Shown here in pieces: positions 17,286 to 25,643 of a DNA stretch of 52,996 nucleotides. The DNA comes from Acidobacteriota bacterium (GTDB lineage Bacteria; Acidobacteriota; UBA890; WLXD01), in assembly GCA_029263295.1 (NCBI GenBank), contig JAJCXT010000099.1, positions 1 to 52,996 of the forward strand, written 5' to 3'. The notes below the pieces were generated by a model. The model did no database searches. It worked only from the letters and a program-made list of their open reading frames with translations, and had not been told where the DNA came from. Both the position numbers and the translations under genes were made by a program. Numbering within the stretch: the stretch's first letter is position 1; each line of letters begins with the position of its first letter.

Positions 17286-18154
17286 GTCTCCTCTTCGAGG
17301 AGAGCCTGAAACCCCGCATCAGCACCGATCCCTTCAAGGTCTGAGTCCTTGCGGGCTAGTGCGCGCAGATGCGGTTTCGCTTCAAAAGCGCCCCGTAGTC
17401 CCCGCAGGATATCGTCGCGGTGCTTCGGTAACGCATCTGCATCGGTGGCGAGAACGCATTGGTAGCAGGCTATGTTGTATGCGACGACCGGATCGAACTG
17501 CCGATCCAACAGTCGTTTCATCAACGCCAATGCTTCGCGAGTTCTGCCCTGGCGGTGAAGGGCCCGCGCCTTCGCAAGGTGGCCTGCCGTGCTCTCACGG
17601 TTAGCGGCGATGGCCTCATTGGCTGCCCGCTCGGCCTCTTCGAAGTCACCCTCTTCAAGGAGTTCCTCCGCCCTTTGAGCAAAGGTCGATGCGGCGGGGC
17701 GCGCCACGGCCCTTGCCGCGGCCTCGTGCCCGGCCGCTTTGGCCTCTTTGAGGAACTTGTCTTTGCCTGTCTCCAGAACGTGCTGAGCGAAGGCCCCGGC
17801 CAGAACGCTGATGCTGATAATCATCGGGTAGGACTCAGCCTTGGACACGTCCAGTCCAAGTCCGGCGTATAGAAACGCTGCCGCAAATGCCCCTGCAATA
17901 CCGCCGACGACATCACCCAGCAGGCCGAGCTGGAGCTTCGCCAACTCCTCCAGATGACACAGGATCAGCTGGTTCTCGGCACGAATAGGCCCGCCGGCGA
18001 TGCCGCCGAGGCCGCCGAAGATCGGGATTAGGTGGTAGCTGGCCGGCAGCCCGAGGGTGGTGGTGACGAAGTCCATGGCTCTCACACCGGCCCAGCCCGC
18101 GCCGATAGCCAAGGTGGTGGTGAAAATCACCGCGAGAATGTCCTCTTTGTCCAC
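17282..18154 (-). CDS. membrane protein with C-terminal TPR repeats
   Basis: A 290-residue protein with three or four hydrophobic segments in the first 140 residues (ILAVIFTTTLAIGAGWAG, LIPIFGGLGGIAGG, GGIAGAFAAAFLYAGLGL, PMIISISVLAGAFA). These are followed by a charged helix and two or three TPR-like helix pairs (AEELLEEGDFEEAERAANEA, AKARALHRQGRTREALALM). I do not recognise the family. TPR regions usually serve protein contacts, here presumably in the cytoplasm. The GTG at 18154 is preferred because GGAGG lies just upstream. The frame stays open to 18331, but that part is Arg/Ser-rich and unlike a real N-terminus. Confidence 0.75.
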   Translation of the reverse strand: MDKEDILAVIFTTTLAIGAGWAGVRAMDFVTTTLGLPASYHLIPIFGGLGGIAGGPIRAENQLILCHLEELAKLQLGLLGDVVGGIAGAFAAAFLYAGLGLDVSKAESYPMIISISVLAGAFAQHVLETGKDKFLKEAKAAGHEAAARAVARPAASTFAQRAEELLEEGDFEEAERAANEAIAANRESTAGHLAKARALHRQGRTREALALMKRLLDRQFDPVVAYNIACYQCVLATDADALPKHRDDILRGLRGAFEAKPHLRALARKDSDLEGIGADAGFQALLEEET

Positions 18155-18491
18155 GGGCCCTCCGGTTGTCGGCGTCAGGAATATCTGTGGTGTAGAACCT
18201 CTGTGCCTGGCGATTTTCGACCCCCCGGCCAAAGAAGCGCCCGATGATGGCTTGGTCCAGGAAGGAGATTGGCCGCGAAGATAGCGACGACTCGCTGCTC
18301 TCCCGGTAGCTCTGTGGCTGGCGCCAGCCACTGGCTTGGCCTGCCGCCCGGTGTACGACTGCGAAGCGAGCAGGGCGAGTGCGCTGACACCATTTGCGTG
18401 TTCTTCGCGCGCACGAAGTAGTCTGGGGTCGGCGGCACAGAGATCCCGCCTGGCTGAGAAGGAGGCGGCGTATCGTGCTGCCCGGGTCGTC
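18155..18491. other. 337-bp gene-free interval with an 18-bp perfect palindrome
   Basis: No credible gene or tRNA is visible. A perfect palindrome, GTGGCTGGC (18314-18322) directly joined to GCCAGCCAC (18323-18331), lies about 160 bp past the nth stop codon. It could extrude or act as a protein site; with no loop or T tract it is a poor terminator. The leftward promoter of the TPR gene should lie between it and 18154. Confidence 0.35.
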
Positions 18492-19136
18492 CTACGCGCC
18501 TCGGCCTTGCTCCCGGAACCAGGGGCAGAGGTCCTGGAGGTTGCACTCGGCGCACAGGGGCGTTCGGGCCTTGCAGGTGTAGCGGCCGTGCCAGACGAAC
18601 ATGCGGGAGACCTCTACCCACGCCGACTCGGGGAACAATGCACCGAGGTCCCCTTCGATCTTCACCGGGTCGCTGTTGCCAGTGAACTGCAGTCTGTTGC
18701 TCAGACGTTTGCAGTGCGTGTCCACCGCGATGCCGGGGAGGCCGTACGCGACGGCGCGCACGACGTTGGCTGTCTTGCGTCCGACGCCCGGCAACGCCGT
18801 CAGGGACTCCATGTCGGTCGGCACCTCTCCGGCGTGCTCCTCGGTCAGCATCTGGCAACATGCCTGCAGGTTCTTAGCCTTCTGGCGAAAGAAACCCGTG
18901 CTCCGGATGACCTCCTGAAGCTCTTCGTTGTCGGCCTCAGCCAGGGCTTCGGCATCCGGGTAGTGGGAGAAGAGCACAGGCGTCACGAGGTTGACGCGCC
19001 GGTCGGTTGACTGCGCCGCGAGGATCGTCGCGACGAGAAGCTGCAGCGGAGTCTCGAAATCCAGTTCGACGCGAGCGTCAGGGTGAAGCTGCCGCAGCCG
19101 CGTCAGAACCTCCCCTGCCCTCTCTGCGTCATTCAT
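18492..19136 (-). CDS. nth: endonuclease III
   Basis: A 214-residue bifunctional DNA glycosylase/AP lyase that removes oxidised pyrimidines. The helix-hairpin-helix and catalytic lysine lie in LPGVGRKTANVV, the catalytic aspartate in IAVDTHCKRL. The C-terminal [4Fe-4S] ligands follow the standard C-x6-C-x2-C-x5-C spacing (CKARTPLCAECNLQDLC). The length is normal. Its start overlaps the 3' end of trmI by 8 bp, so translation of the two is coupled. Confidence 0.95.
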   Translation of the reverse strand: MNDAERAGEVLTRLRQLHPDARVELDFETPLQLLVATILAAQSTDRRVNLVTPVLFSHYPDAEALAEADNEELQEVIRSTGFFRQKAKNLQACCQMLTEEHAGEVPTDMESLTALPGVGRKTANVVRAVAYGLPGIAVDTHCKRLSNRLQFTGNSDPVKIEGDLGALFPESAWVEVSRMFVWHGRYTCKARTPLCAECNLQDLCPWFREQGRGA

Positions 19137-19950
19137 CTTCCGCTTCCATCTCCTCGGTCTCCGGGAGTTCGGTCCCGACCTCCTCCCGGTTGATCTTGAC
19201 CGCTGTAGTGAGCAGTTGCGTGTGCCCGATCATGCGGTGGGCGGGCCGGGTCTTACCCGCGCGCGCCAGGATCGACCGGCGCAGGATTTCCACCGTTTCG
19301 ATCAAGCCGAACCCATAGTGGTCGAGCGCCGTGGCCAGCTTCTCTGCCTGGTTGAATGTCGGGATGCCCGCCGCGAAGCGGCCGCTGCCGTGCAGGGCGT
19401 CGCGAATCATCGCCATCTCGGCCCACGGTTCCGGGATATCCGTGAAGACGGCGTCGACCCCGGGCTCGAGCGCATCGCCAACCTGGCGTTCGCGGAAGTC
19501 GACATCAGTGATCCCTGAGAGGGCACAGTTGTCACGCGCAAGCTCGAGAAATTCCGGTCGCCGGTCGTACGAGATGACCTGTCCGCCAGGCGAGACAGCG
19601 CGCGCGAGCGCCTGTGTCATCGATCCGGATCCGCAGCCGATCTCGATGACGCGATCGCCACTCTGCAGGTCCATCTCGGCGATCAAATATGCGACGTCCT
19701 TCGGGTACATGATGTTGGTCCGTCGATGGACCTTCATCATGCGATCGATGCCGCGGGGCCGAAGCAACGAGAGGGACTTGTCGGACATGCTCATCACGAC
19801 ATCGCCCCACTCACAGCCGATGATGTTGTCGTGGTCAACGGAGCCCCGGTGCGTCGAATGACGCTGACCAGGCTCCATTCGCACCAGGAAGGTCTTGCCG
19901 TCCTCGAGGAGAAAGAGGACGTGGTCGCCGGGCCGGATGATGTCGGTCAA
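19129..19950 (-). CDS. trmI: tRNA (adenine-58-N1)-methyltransferase TrmI
   Basis: A 273-residue class I SAM methyltransferase making m1A58 in the T-loop of tRNA. The N-terminal beta domain (IIRPGDHVLFLLEDGKTFLV) precedes the Rossmann core. The SAM motif is VIEIGCGSGSMTQALAR, then VISYDRRPEFLELARDN, and the catalytic motif is VFTDIPEPW, with Ile-Pro-Glu-Pro-Trp in place of the more common LDLPEPW. The HRRTNIMYPKDVAYLI stretch is also characteristic. The Glu-rich C-terminal tail (TEEMEAEDE) is an extension. It is first of a trmI-nth pair, with a divergent CorC-type gene 281 bp away. Confidence 0.93.
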   Translation of the reverse strand: MTDIIRPGDHVLFLLEDGKTFLVRMEPGQRHSTHRGSVDHDNIIGCEWGDVVMSMSDKSLSLLRPRGIDRMMKVHRRTNIMYPKDVAYLIAEMDLQSGDRVIEIGCGSGSMTQALARAVSPGGQVISYDRRPEFLELARDNCALSGITDVDFRERQVGDALEPGVDAVFTDIPEPWAEMAMIRDALHGSGRFAAGIPTFNQAEKLATALDHYGFGLIETVEILRRSILARAGKTRPAHRMIGHTQLLTTAVKINREEVGTELPETEEMEAEDE

Positions 19951-20231
19951 ACGAAGGACTCCGAAGAATGGGTCGCGATGTCACGCGGGAAGGCGGTGCG
20001 CTGGCGTGGACTGCGAGCGGCGCGATGCGCAAATGTAGCACGGTCTCCTGATCGAGCCTCGGCCGTTGGCCGGCCATCCGACTTCTGCCGGGGCCTGCTG
20101 TCGAGCGATGATATCCTCGCGTTTTGTCGTTGCTGGCGTCCGGGTGACCGATTCTCGGGTCGGGGTGCCTGGAAGGGCCACATGTCACGCGGAGGCCCGC
20201 GGATGGGCGGATATCGGGTGGAGGATCCGGG

Positions 20232-21482
20232 ATGGACGAGCTGACCGGTCCGATCGCGGGCTTGGTCGTGCTGCTCGTTCTGTCGGGCTTCTTCTCGAGC
20301 GCGGAAACCGCGCTGATGGCGGTGAGTCGCTATCGGCTGCGGTATCTCGAGCGGGAGGGCAATCGTCGTGCGGTCTTGTTGCGCAAACTGCTCGCCGATC
20401 CCGATCGGTTGCTGTCGGCCATTCTGCTGGGCAACAACTTCGTCAACATCGCGGCTTCCGCGTTGGCGACGGCGATCGCCATTGAGGTCGCTGGCGACAA
20501 CGGTGTGTTGGCAGCGACCTTGATCATGACCGCCACGATTCTCATCTTCTCGGAGATCGCGCCGAAATCGGTAGCCGCGCGCAAGCCAGAGTGGTTGGCG
20601 CTCGCGGTCGCGCCTGCGGTTCGTGCGCTCGTCTGGCTACTACATCCGTTCGCTGCGGCGGCTTCGTTCGCAGCGGGGTTGCTGACCTGGCCCTTCCTGG
20701 GTCGGGAGCGTGATGAGCCCCGAGTTTCCGAGGAGGAGATTCAGGGGATGCTCCAGCTGGGCGAAGAGGAGCATGTCATCGCGCGCGAGAAGGGCCGCAT
20801 GCTGACCTCGATCTTCCGCCTTACCGAGACGACGATCGAGGATGTGATGATCCCGCGCACGCAGATCAACGCGATCGCCCTGGATGCCGCGCCGGCGGAC
20901 ATCGTCACGGCGATTCGCGGCTCCGGTGTCACGCGGCTGCCGGTGTTCGGCAAGAACCTCGATGACATCGTCGGGGTGCTCCATTCCAAAGACGTATTCG
21001 AGTACTGGGACAGGATCGGCGAGCTAGACGTAGCGAAGATCATGCGCCGGCCGCTCTACATTCCGGAGACGGCTACTCTCGAGACGCTCCTCAGGATGCT
21101 GCGGCACCATCGCCAGCACCTGGCGGTGGTGATCGACGAATTCGGAGGCGTCGAGGGTATTGTCTCGCTCGAGGACCTGCTCGAGGAGATCGTCGGCGAG
21201 ATCGAGGACGAGCACGATCCACCGCAGTCGCCCCAGGTGATGGAAATGGAGGATGGCAGTCTGCTGGTCGAGGGCAGCTGCCCGCTTAGCCTGCTGAACC
21301 GTCGCTACCAACTCGGGCTGGAGGCCGATGACAGCAGTACCCTCGCGGGACTTGTCATGGAGATCAGCGGCGACATTCCACGACCGGGTACGCGCATTGA
21401 GCACGGTGGCCTGACGTTCAACGTACGCCGCGCAAGTCACAACCGCATCGACCTGATACGAATCGACGGGCATACGGGCTAG
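20232..21482 (+). CDS. CNNM/CorC-type transporter (DUF21-CBS-CorC_HlyC)
   Basis: A 416-residue membrane protein often annotated hemolysin family. It has an N-terminal DUF21 domain with four hydrophobic segments ([81 protein letters not shown]), a CBS pair ([16 protein letters not shown] through [32 protein letters not shown]) and a C-terminal CorC_HlyC domain ([22 protein letters not shown]). Homologues are implicated in Mg2+ or Co2+ efflux with adenylate sensing by the CBS pair; the ion here is unknown. GGAGGATCCGGG just before the ATG is a good ribosome site. It converges with moeA. Confidence 0.92.
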   Translation: MDELTGPIAGLVVLLVLSGFFSSAETALMAVSRYRLRYLEREGNRRAVLLRKLLADPDRLLSAILLGNNFVNIAASALATAIAIEVAGDNGVLAATLIMTATILIFSEIAPKSVAARKPEWLALAVAPAVRALVWLLHPFAAAASFAAGLLTWPFLGRERDEPRVSEEEIQGMLQLGEEEHVIAREKGRMLTSIFRLTETTIEDVMIPRTQINAIALDAAPADIVTAIRGSGVTRLPVFGKNLDDIVGVLHSKDVFEYWDRIGELDVAKIMRRPLYIPETATLETLLRMLRHHRQHLAVVIDEFGGVEGIVSLEDLLEEIVGEIEDEHDPPQSPQVMEMEDGSLLVEGSCPLSLLNRRYQLGLEADDSSTLAGLVMEISGDIPRPGTRIEHGGLTFNVRRASHNRIDLIRIDGHTG

Positions 21483-21510
21483 CCTCGCCCGGGGTCGCCA
21501 GCGCGCATCG

Positions 21511-22722
21511 CTAGTAGAGGTTCACCGTCACGCTGGCGCCCGCCGCGACCTGCTCGATGTCTGCCGGAATCTCGATCCATCCGTGCGCATGGGCCATGCT
21601 CGAGACGGCACTCGAGAACGTGAACGTCGGCACCGCCTCGCCGTCGTCGACCCGGACTGGCAGGAAATGGGTCTTGTCGCGCGGCGAGTCCACGGCGACG
21701 CCGAGGGTGGCCGCGCACTGACGAACAGAAGGCGTGGTGTGCCCTAGTCGCTCGAGCAACGGCTTCGCCGTCACGTAGCCCATCATGAGGCAGCTGGTGG
21801 GAAAGCCCGGTAGGCCAATGAGGGGCCGTTCTCCGATCCGGGCGAGCAGGAGCGGCTTGCCCGGTCGCACGGCCACTCCATGCAAGTAGACGTCACCGAG
21901 TTCGTCGACGACGTCGGAGACGAGGTCGCGCCGTCCAACCGAAGTGCCACCGATGGTAACCACGAGATCGGCATCGGTCTCGGCGAGCGCTGCTGCCAAG
22001 AGGGGACGTTCATCGCGGATAATCGGCGTCCGCTCCACAATCGCGCCAGTGGCCTCGAACAACGCCGTGAGTGCCGTCGCGTTGGAGTCGTAGACCTGGC
22101 CCGGTTTGAGCTCTCCCGATCCGGCGGGCACGACTTCGTCCCCGCTCGAGACCACGAGCACGCGTGGGCGCCGCCATACCTCCACGTCGTCGATCCCTGC
22201 CGCCGCACACGCTGCCACGAGGCTGGGTTGGAGTGCCGTGCCCGCCTCGCCGAGCGGCTCGCCTGCGCGTAGATCATCGGCGCGCCGCGACACATGTTGG
22301 CCTGTCAAGAACTGGGTGTGCAGCGTAATCGTGTTATCGGCGAGGTCGCTGTCCTCTATCGGAACGACGCAGTCGGCGCCCGCCGGTAATGGCGCTCCTG
22401 TAGCGACCTCCACGCACTCACCCTCGCGCACAGGCGCAGGGGCGTCTTGCCCAGCCGCCACCCGGCCGACGACGGCAAGTTGAGCGCCCGAGTTTGTGTC
22501 CACTGCCCTGGCCGCGTGTCCGTCCATCGCCGCCCGATCGGCGTTGGGGACATCGAGGTGTGAGCAAACTGGGCTGGCGAGCGTTCGGCCGGCGCTGCGC
22601 AGCAGTGGGAGTTGTTCGGACTCGGCCACCGGGGCGCCCATCCGCTCGAGCGTGCGGCGCACTTCCGAGAACGGCGCGAGGTCGCCGAAGGGGCGCATGG
22701 TGGGTCGTTCCGAGGGGCTCAT
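21511..22722 (-). CDS. moeA: molybdopterin molybdenumtransferase MoeA
   Basis: A 403-residue enzyme that inserts molybdate into adenylylated molybdopterin to give Mo-cofactor. Motifs are VPNADRAAMDGHAAR, GRVAAGQDAP, ECVEVATGAPLPAGADCVVPIED, VVSSGDEVV, the MoCF-fold loop VTIGGTSVGRRDLV, and VRPGKPLLLARIGERPLIGLPGFPTS. The start could be the ATG at 22722 or at 22698; neither has a strong ribosome site. Mo-cofactor made here is needed by the hydroxybenzoyl-CoA reductase encoded at 29.4-31.8 kb. It is divergent from queG, with only 34 bp between the starts. Confidence 0.94.
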   Translation of the reverse strand: MSPSERPTMRPFGDLAPFSEVRRTLERMGAPVAESEQLPLLRSAGRTLASPVCSHLDVPNADRAAMDGHAARAVDTNSGAQLAVVGRVAAGQDAPAPVREGECVEVATGAPLPAGADCVVPIEDSDLADNTITLHTQFLTGQHVSRRADDLRAGEPLGEAGTALQPSLVAACAAAGIDDVEVWRRPRVLVVSSGDEVVPAGSGELKPGQVYDSNATALTALFEATGAIVERTPIIRDERPLLAAALAETDADLVVTIGGTSVGRRDLVSDVVDELGDVYLHGVAVRPGKPLLLARIGERPLIGLPGFPTSCLMMGYVTAKPLLERLGHTTPSVRQCAATLGVAVDSPRDKTHFLPVRVDDGEAVPTFTFSSAVSSMAHAHGWIEIPADIEQVAAGASVTVNLY

Positions 22723-22756
22723 GGCGGCGGAGTGTAGCAGGTTAGACTTTCGCCCC

Positions 22757-23908
22757 ATGGCCACATCGACCCTGACAGAACAGGTATTCGCGGCCGCCCG
22801 CGAGGAAGGCTTCGACCACTGCGCGGCGGCGCCGATCGGATCGCTGGCGGCCGCCGTTCGGCTGCGGGAATGGCTCGCAGGGCAGATGCATGGATCGATG
22901 GCGTGGCTGGCCCGCGACCCCGAGCGGCGCGGCGATCCTGCTCAGGTAGTGCCCGCGGCGCGTACTGTCTTGGTGGTCGCCCGCAACTACTTCACCGGCC
23001 ATGCGGCAACCGAGGACCCCCGTGCCGGGCGCATCTCTCGCTATGCGTGGGGCGACGAGTATCACGACTCCACCCAGAAGGCCGTGCGCCGTCTCTATGA
23101 CCGCATTGGTGATCTGGCGCCGGGTGCCGCGGGCCGCTACTACGTCGACACCGGGCCAGTCATGGAGAAGGCCTGGGCCGAGGTCGCGGGGCTCGGATGG
23201 ATCGGCAAGCACACCAACGTAGTCCGTAGCGGTGACGGCTCATGGTTCTTCCTCGGAGCGATAGTTCTCGACATTGAGTTGGCTTACGGAGAGCCGGCGC
23301 GCGACCACTGCGGGACCTGCACGGCCTGTATCGACGTTTGCCCCACCGGCGCCATTGTGGCCCCCTACGTATTGGACGCTCGGCGGTGCATCTCGTACCT
23401 CACGATCGAGAACAGGGGGCCCATCCCGATCGAATTCCGCGCCCCGATAGGGAATCGAATTTTCGGTTGCGACGACTGCCAGGATGTCTGCCCGTGGAAT
23501 CGCTTCGCGGTGCCGGGCGCGAGTGCGGCACCGTTCGCGCCTCGGCCCGGCAACCAGACGCCGTCGCTGCTGGAGTTGTTCCAACTCGACCTCGACGAGT
23601 TTCGCTTGCGCTTCCGGCGCAGCCCGGTGAAGCGAGCCAAGTTCGAGGGATTTCGGCGCAACGTGGCCGTGGCGCTGGGCAACAGTGGGGACGTGCGGGC
23701 GGTGAGGCCGCTGTGTGAAGCTCTGACCGAAGACAGCGCGCTGGTGCGCGGACACAGCGCGTGGGCGCTGGGGCTGCTTGGTGGAGACGAGGCGATACGA
23801 GCACTGCGCGCCACGCTGCAACGCGAACAGGACGCGTGGGTTCACGCCGAGGTAAGCGCTGCCCTGGAGATTCTCGAACGCGGGGGGCTCTCCCCCGTGG
23901 CATCCTAG
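22757..23908 (+). CDS. queG: epoxyqueuosine reductase QueG
   Basis: A 383-residue cobalamin and iron-sulfur enzyme performing the last step of queuosine synthesis, reduction of epoxyqueuosine in tRNA. The active-site region is YYVDTGPVMEKAWAEVAGLGWIGKHTN. Two ferredoxin-type clusters are bound by CGTCTACIDVCPTGAI and GCDDCQDVCPWNRF. A C-terminal HEAT-like repeat pair (VRPLCEALTEDSALVRGHSAWALGLLGG) binds the tRNA. I chose the ATG at 22757; the frame is open further upstream but only over moeA. No ribosome site is obvious, so the mRNA may have a very short leader. Confidence 0.94.
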   Translation: MATSTLTEQVFAAAREEGFDHCAAAPIGSLAAAVRLREWLAGQMHGSMAWLARDPERRGDPAQVVPAARTVLVVARNYFTGHAATEDPRAGRISRYAWGDEYHDSTQKAVRRLYDRIGDLAPGAAGRYYVDTGPVMEKAWAEVAGLGWIGKHTNVVRSGDGSWFFLGAIVLDIELAYGEPARDHCGTCTACIDVCPTGAIVAPYVLDARRCISYLTIENRGPIPIEFRAPIGNRIFGCDDCQDVCPWNRFAVPGASAAPFAPRPGNQTPSLLELFQLDLDEFRLRFRRSPVKRAKFEGFRRNVAVALGNSGDVRAVRPLCEALTEDSALVRGHSAWALGLLGGDEAIRALRATLQREQDAWVHAEVSAALEILERGGLSPVAS

Positions 23909-23985
23909 CAATCCGTAACCTGCGGTATCCGGATAATCTGGGACGATACGTGATCGCCCGCGGGATTGAGCTTGAGGAGATTTTA

Positions 23986-24834
23986 ATGCGCTTGCGCCAT
24001 GGCTTGGCCACACTCGTACTGGGCACCGCGATCGTGGGTGCCGGCACAAGTGCCCAACAGGACGGGCTTGTGTACCCGGTGGACCTCGTGGTGTCTTCAG
24101 GCGGAGGGTGGGTGGTCGCCGACTTCAAGGCGCACGGCCTGCTGCGACTGGCCGCCGATGGTGAGGTAGCGGCCCTGAACATCGGCCAGGGACTTCCCCG
24201 TACGCCGCTTTACGGCACGCGTGCAGTGGTTGCCGCACCCGATGGTGATGGCTATCTCGTTGCCGATCCGGGCACATTCGGGCTCTACCGCGTTGGCGCG
24301 GACGGACAGCTCTCCACGATCACGACGGAACTCGATATTCCGCAGGGCCTGGCTCGCTACGATGACGAATCGGTGCTGGTGGCCGATCTGCGCAGCGGCT
24401 TCGGCGTTCTGCTACGTGTCACTCTCGACGGCGAAGTGACCGAGTTCGCGGATGTCGATAGCCCGAAGGGGATCGTCGCCGACGGTGACGATTTCATCGT
24501 CGTCTCGCACGGCGCTCGCGCGCTCTACCGGGTCGAGCGCTCAGGAAGAGTTTCGACCCTGGCATCGGGCCCGCCGTTCGATTTTCCACACGATGTCGTC
24601 AGCGATGGGAGCGGCGGCTTCGTGGTGACCGATGGCTACGCCGCCGCGCTCTTTCGCGTGAGCGCGGCCGGTGAGATCAGCGTATTGGCTCAGGGGGCGC
24701 CGCTGGTGAACCCGCAGGGCATCGTGCGCGACGAGGATGGGAGCTATGTGGTAGTGGATCCTCAGGCCGGCGCTGTATTTCGTGTCGCAGAGAGCGGCGA
24801 GGTGACGCGCCTCGCGGCGGCGGGAGCCCCGTAG
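23986..24834 (+). CDS. secreted beta-propeller (NHL/SMP-30-like) protein
   Basis: A 282-residue protein with a signal peptide (MRLRHGLATLVLGTAIVGAGTSAQQ), then about six repeated blades. Each has a hydrophobic strand with VVAD, VVAAPDGDGYLVAD or VVTD followed by G-x-L-x-R-V-x-x-x-G-E-V. This matches the NHL/SMP-30/gluconolactonase type of propeller. No metal-binding residues can be assigned, so an enzymatic role is not claimed; a binding or scaffold role outside the cytoplasm is equally likely. GAGGAG about 7 nt before the ATG sets the start. It is 77 bp after queG in the same direction but functionally unrelated. Confidence 0.8.
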   Translation: MRLRHGLATLVLGTAIVGAGTSAQQDGLVYPVDLVVSSGGGWVVADFKAHGLLRLAADGEVAALNIGQGLPRTPLYGTRAVVAAPDGDGYLVADPGTFGLYRVGADGQLSTITTELDIPQGLARYDDESVLVADLRSGFGVLLRVTLDGEVTEFADVDSPKGIVADGDDFIVVSHGARALYRVERSGRVSTLASGPPFDFPHDVVSDGSGGFVVTDGYAAALFRVSAAGEISVLAQGAPLVNPQGIVRDEDGSYVVVDPQAGAVFRVAESGEVTRLAAAGAP

Positions 24835-24855
24835 CCCGAGGTCGTTGATTGGCGG

Positions 24856-25419
24856 CTAGTCGCCCAAGACGGCGCTGGTAATCGCGGCACCTTTCGACTG
24901 GATTTCAGCCACGCTCAGCCCTTCGAGCTCGTGCGGGAAGACGATCCAGTCATCGGTCTCGAGCACGGCGTAGTCGGGCTGGATGTCGGTCTCGTTTCGT
25001 TCCGGCTTGTAGTACACCGTCGCGATGCGGCAATCGGGGCAGTTGCGGCGAGCGCGCCTGCGGATCTCGGCGACGATGGCGGCCATGGTGTGGCCCGTAT
25101 CGAACACGTCGTCGACGAGCAGGAGCTGGTGGTGCGCCTCGATCACGTCGATCACGTGTTCGAGTCCTTTGATCTCGACCCCCGCGTTTCCGCGCTGCAT
25201 TCCCTGGTACGACTGCGTCTTGATGGTCGTGTGATAGGGCTCGACGCCCTTCATCCGCAGGAATTCGTGGATGATGATGCCGGGTGGTGTGCCGCCACGC
25301 CAGATGCCGATGAGGAAGTCGGGACGGAAGCCGCCGGCCCAGACTTTGCGACCTAGGCGGACGGAATCGATGTTGAGTTGGCGCGCGGAAACGAAGAGCT
25401 TGTCGGGAGCGTCGCTCAT
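24856..25419 (-). CDS. purine-type phosphoribosyltransferase
   Basis: A 187-residue type I phosphoribosyltransferase with the PRPP-binding loop LLLVDDVFDTGHTM and the PPi loop region GIWRGGTPPG. The C-terminal YAVLETDDWIVFPHE resembles hypoxanthine or xanthine-guanine phosphoribosyltransferases, so purine salvage is the likely role. Substrate choice cannot be told from sequence. The start is placed at MSDAPDKL (25419); the frame remains open to 25566, but the added stretch is Arg/Pro/Cys-rich and unlikely to be translated. It is divergent from glnA. Confidence 0.85.
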   Translation of the reverse strand: MSDAPDKLFVSARQLNIDSVRLGRKVWAGGFRPDFLIGIWRGGTPPGIIIHEFLRMKGVEPYHTTIKTQSYQGMQRGNAGVEIKGLEHVIDVIEAHHQLLLVDDVFDTGHTMAAIVAEIRRRARRNCPDCRIATVYYKPERNETDIQPDYAVLETDDWIVFPHELEGLSVAEIQSKGAAITSAVLGD

Positions 25420-25643
25420 GGACTCGTCAGGTTGCGGTGCGGGTGCACAACCTAGTGTGGCGCGGCCGCCGCGGCAAGCCGACGCCGCGGGTTTTCGACG
25501 GACTTGCGCGCGAGAATTGACGGCCCCACGGGGCGGGAGTAGTCTCCCATCCTTACAGGGGGGCATGCCGCGATCGTGGGGGCGATTGGCGGCACCCGTA
25601 GACCGTCGGTTAAAGACCGATTTGACGCACGGGAGCGACTTGC

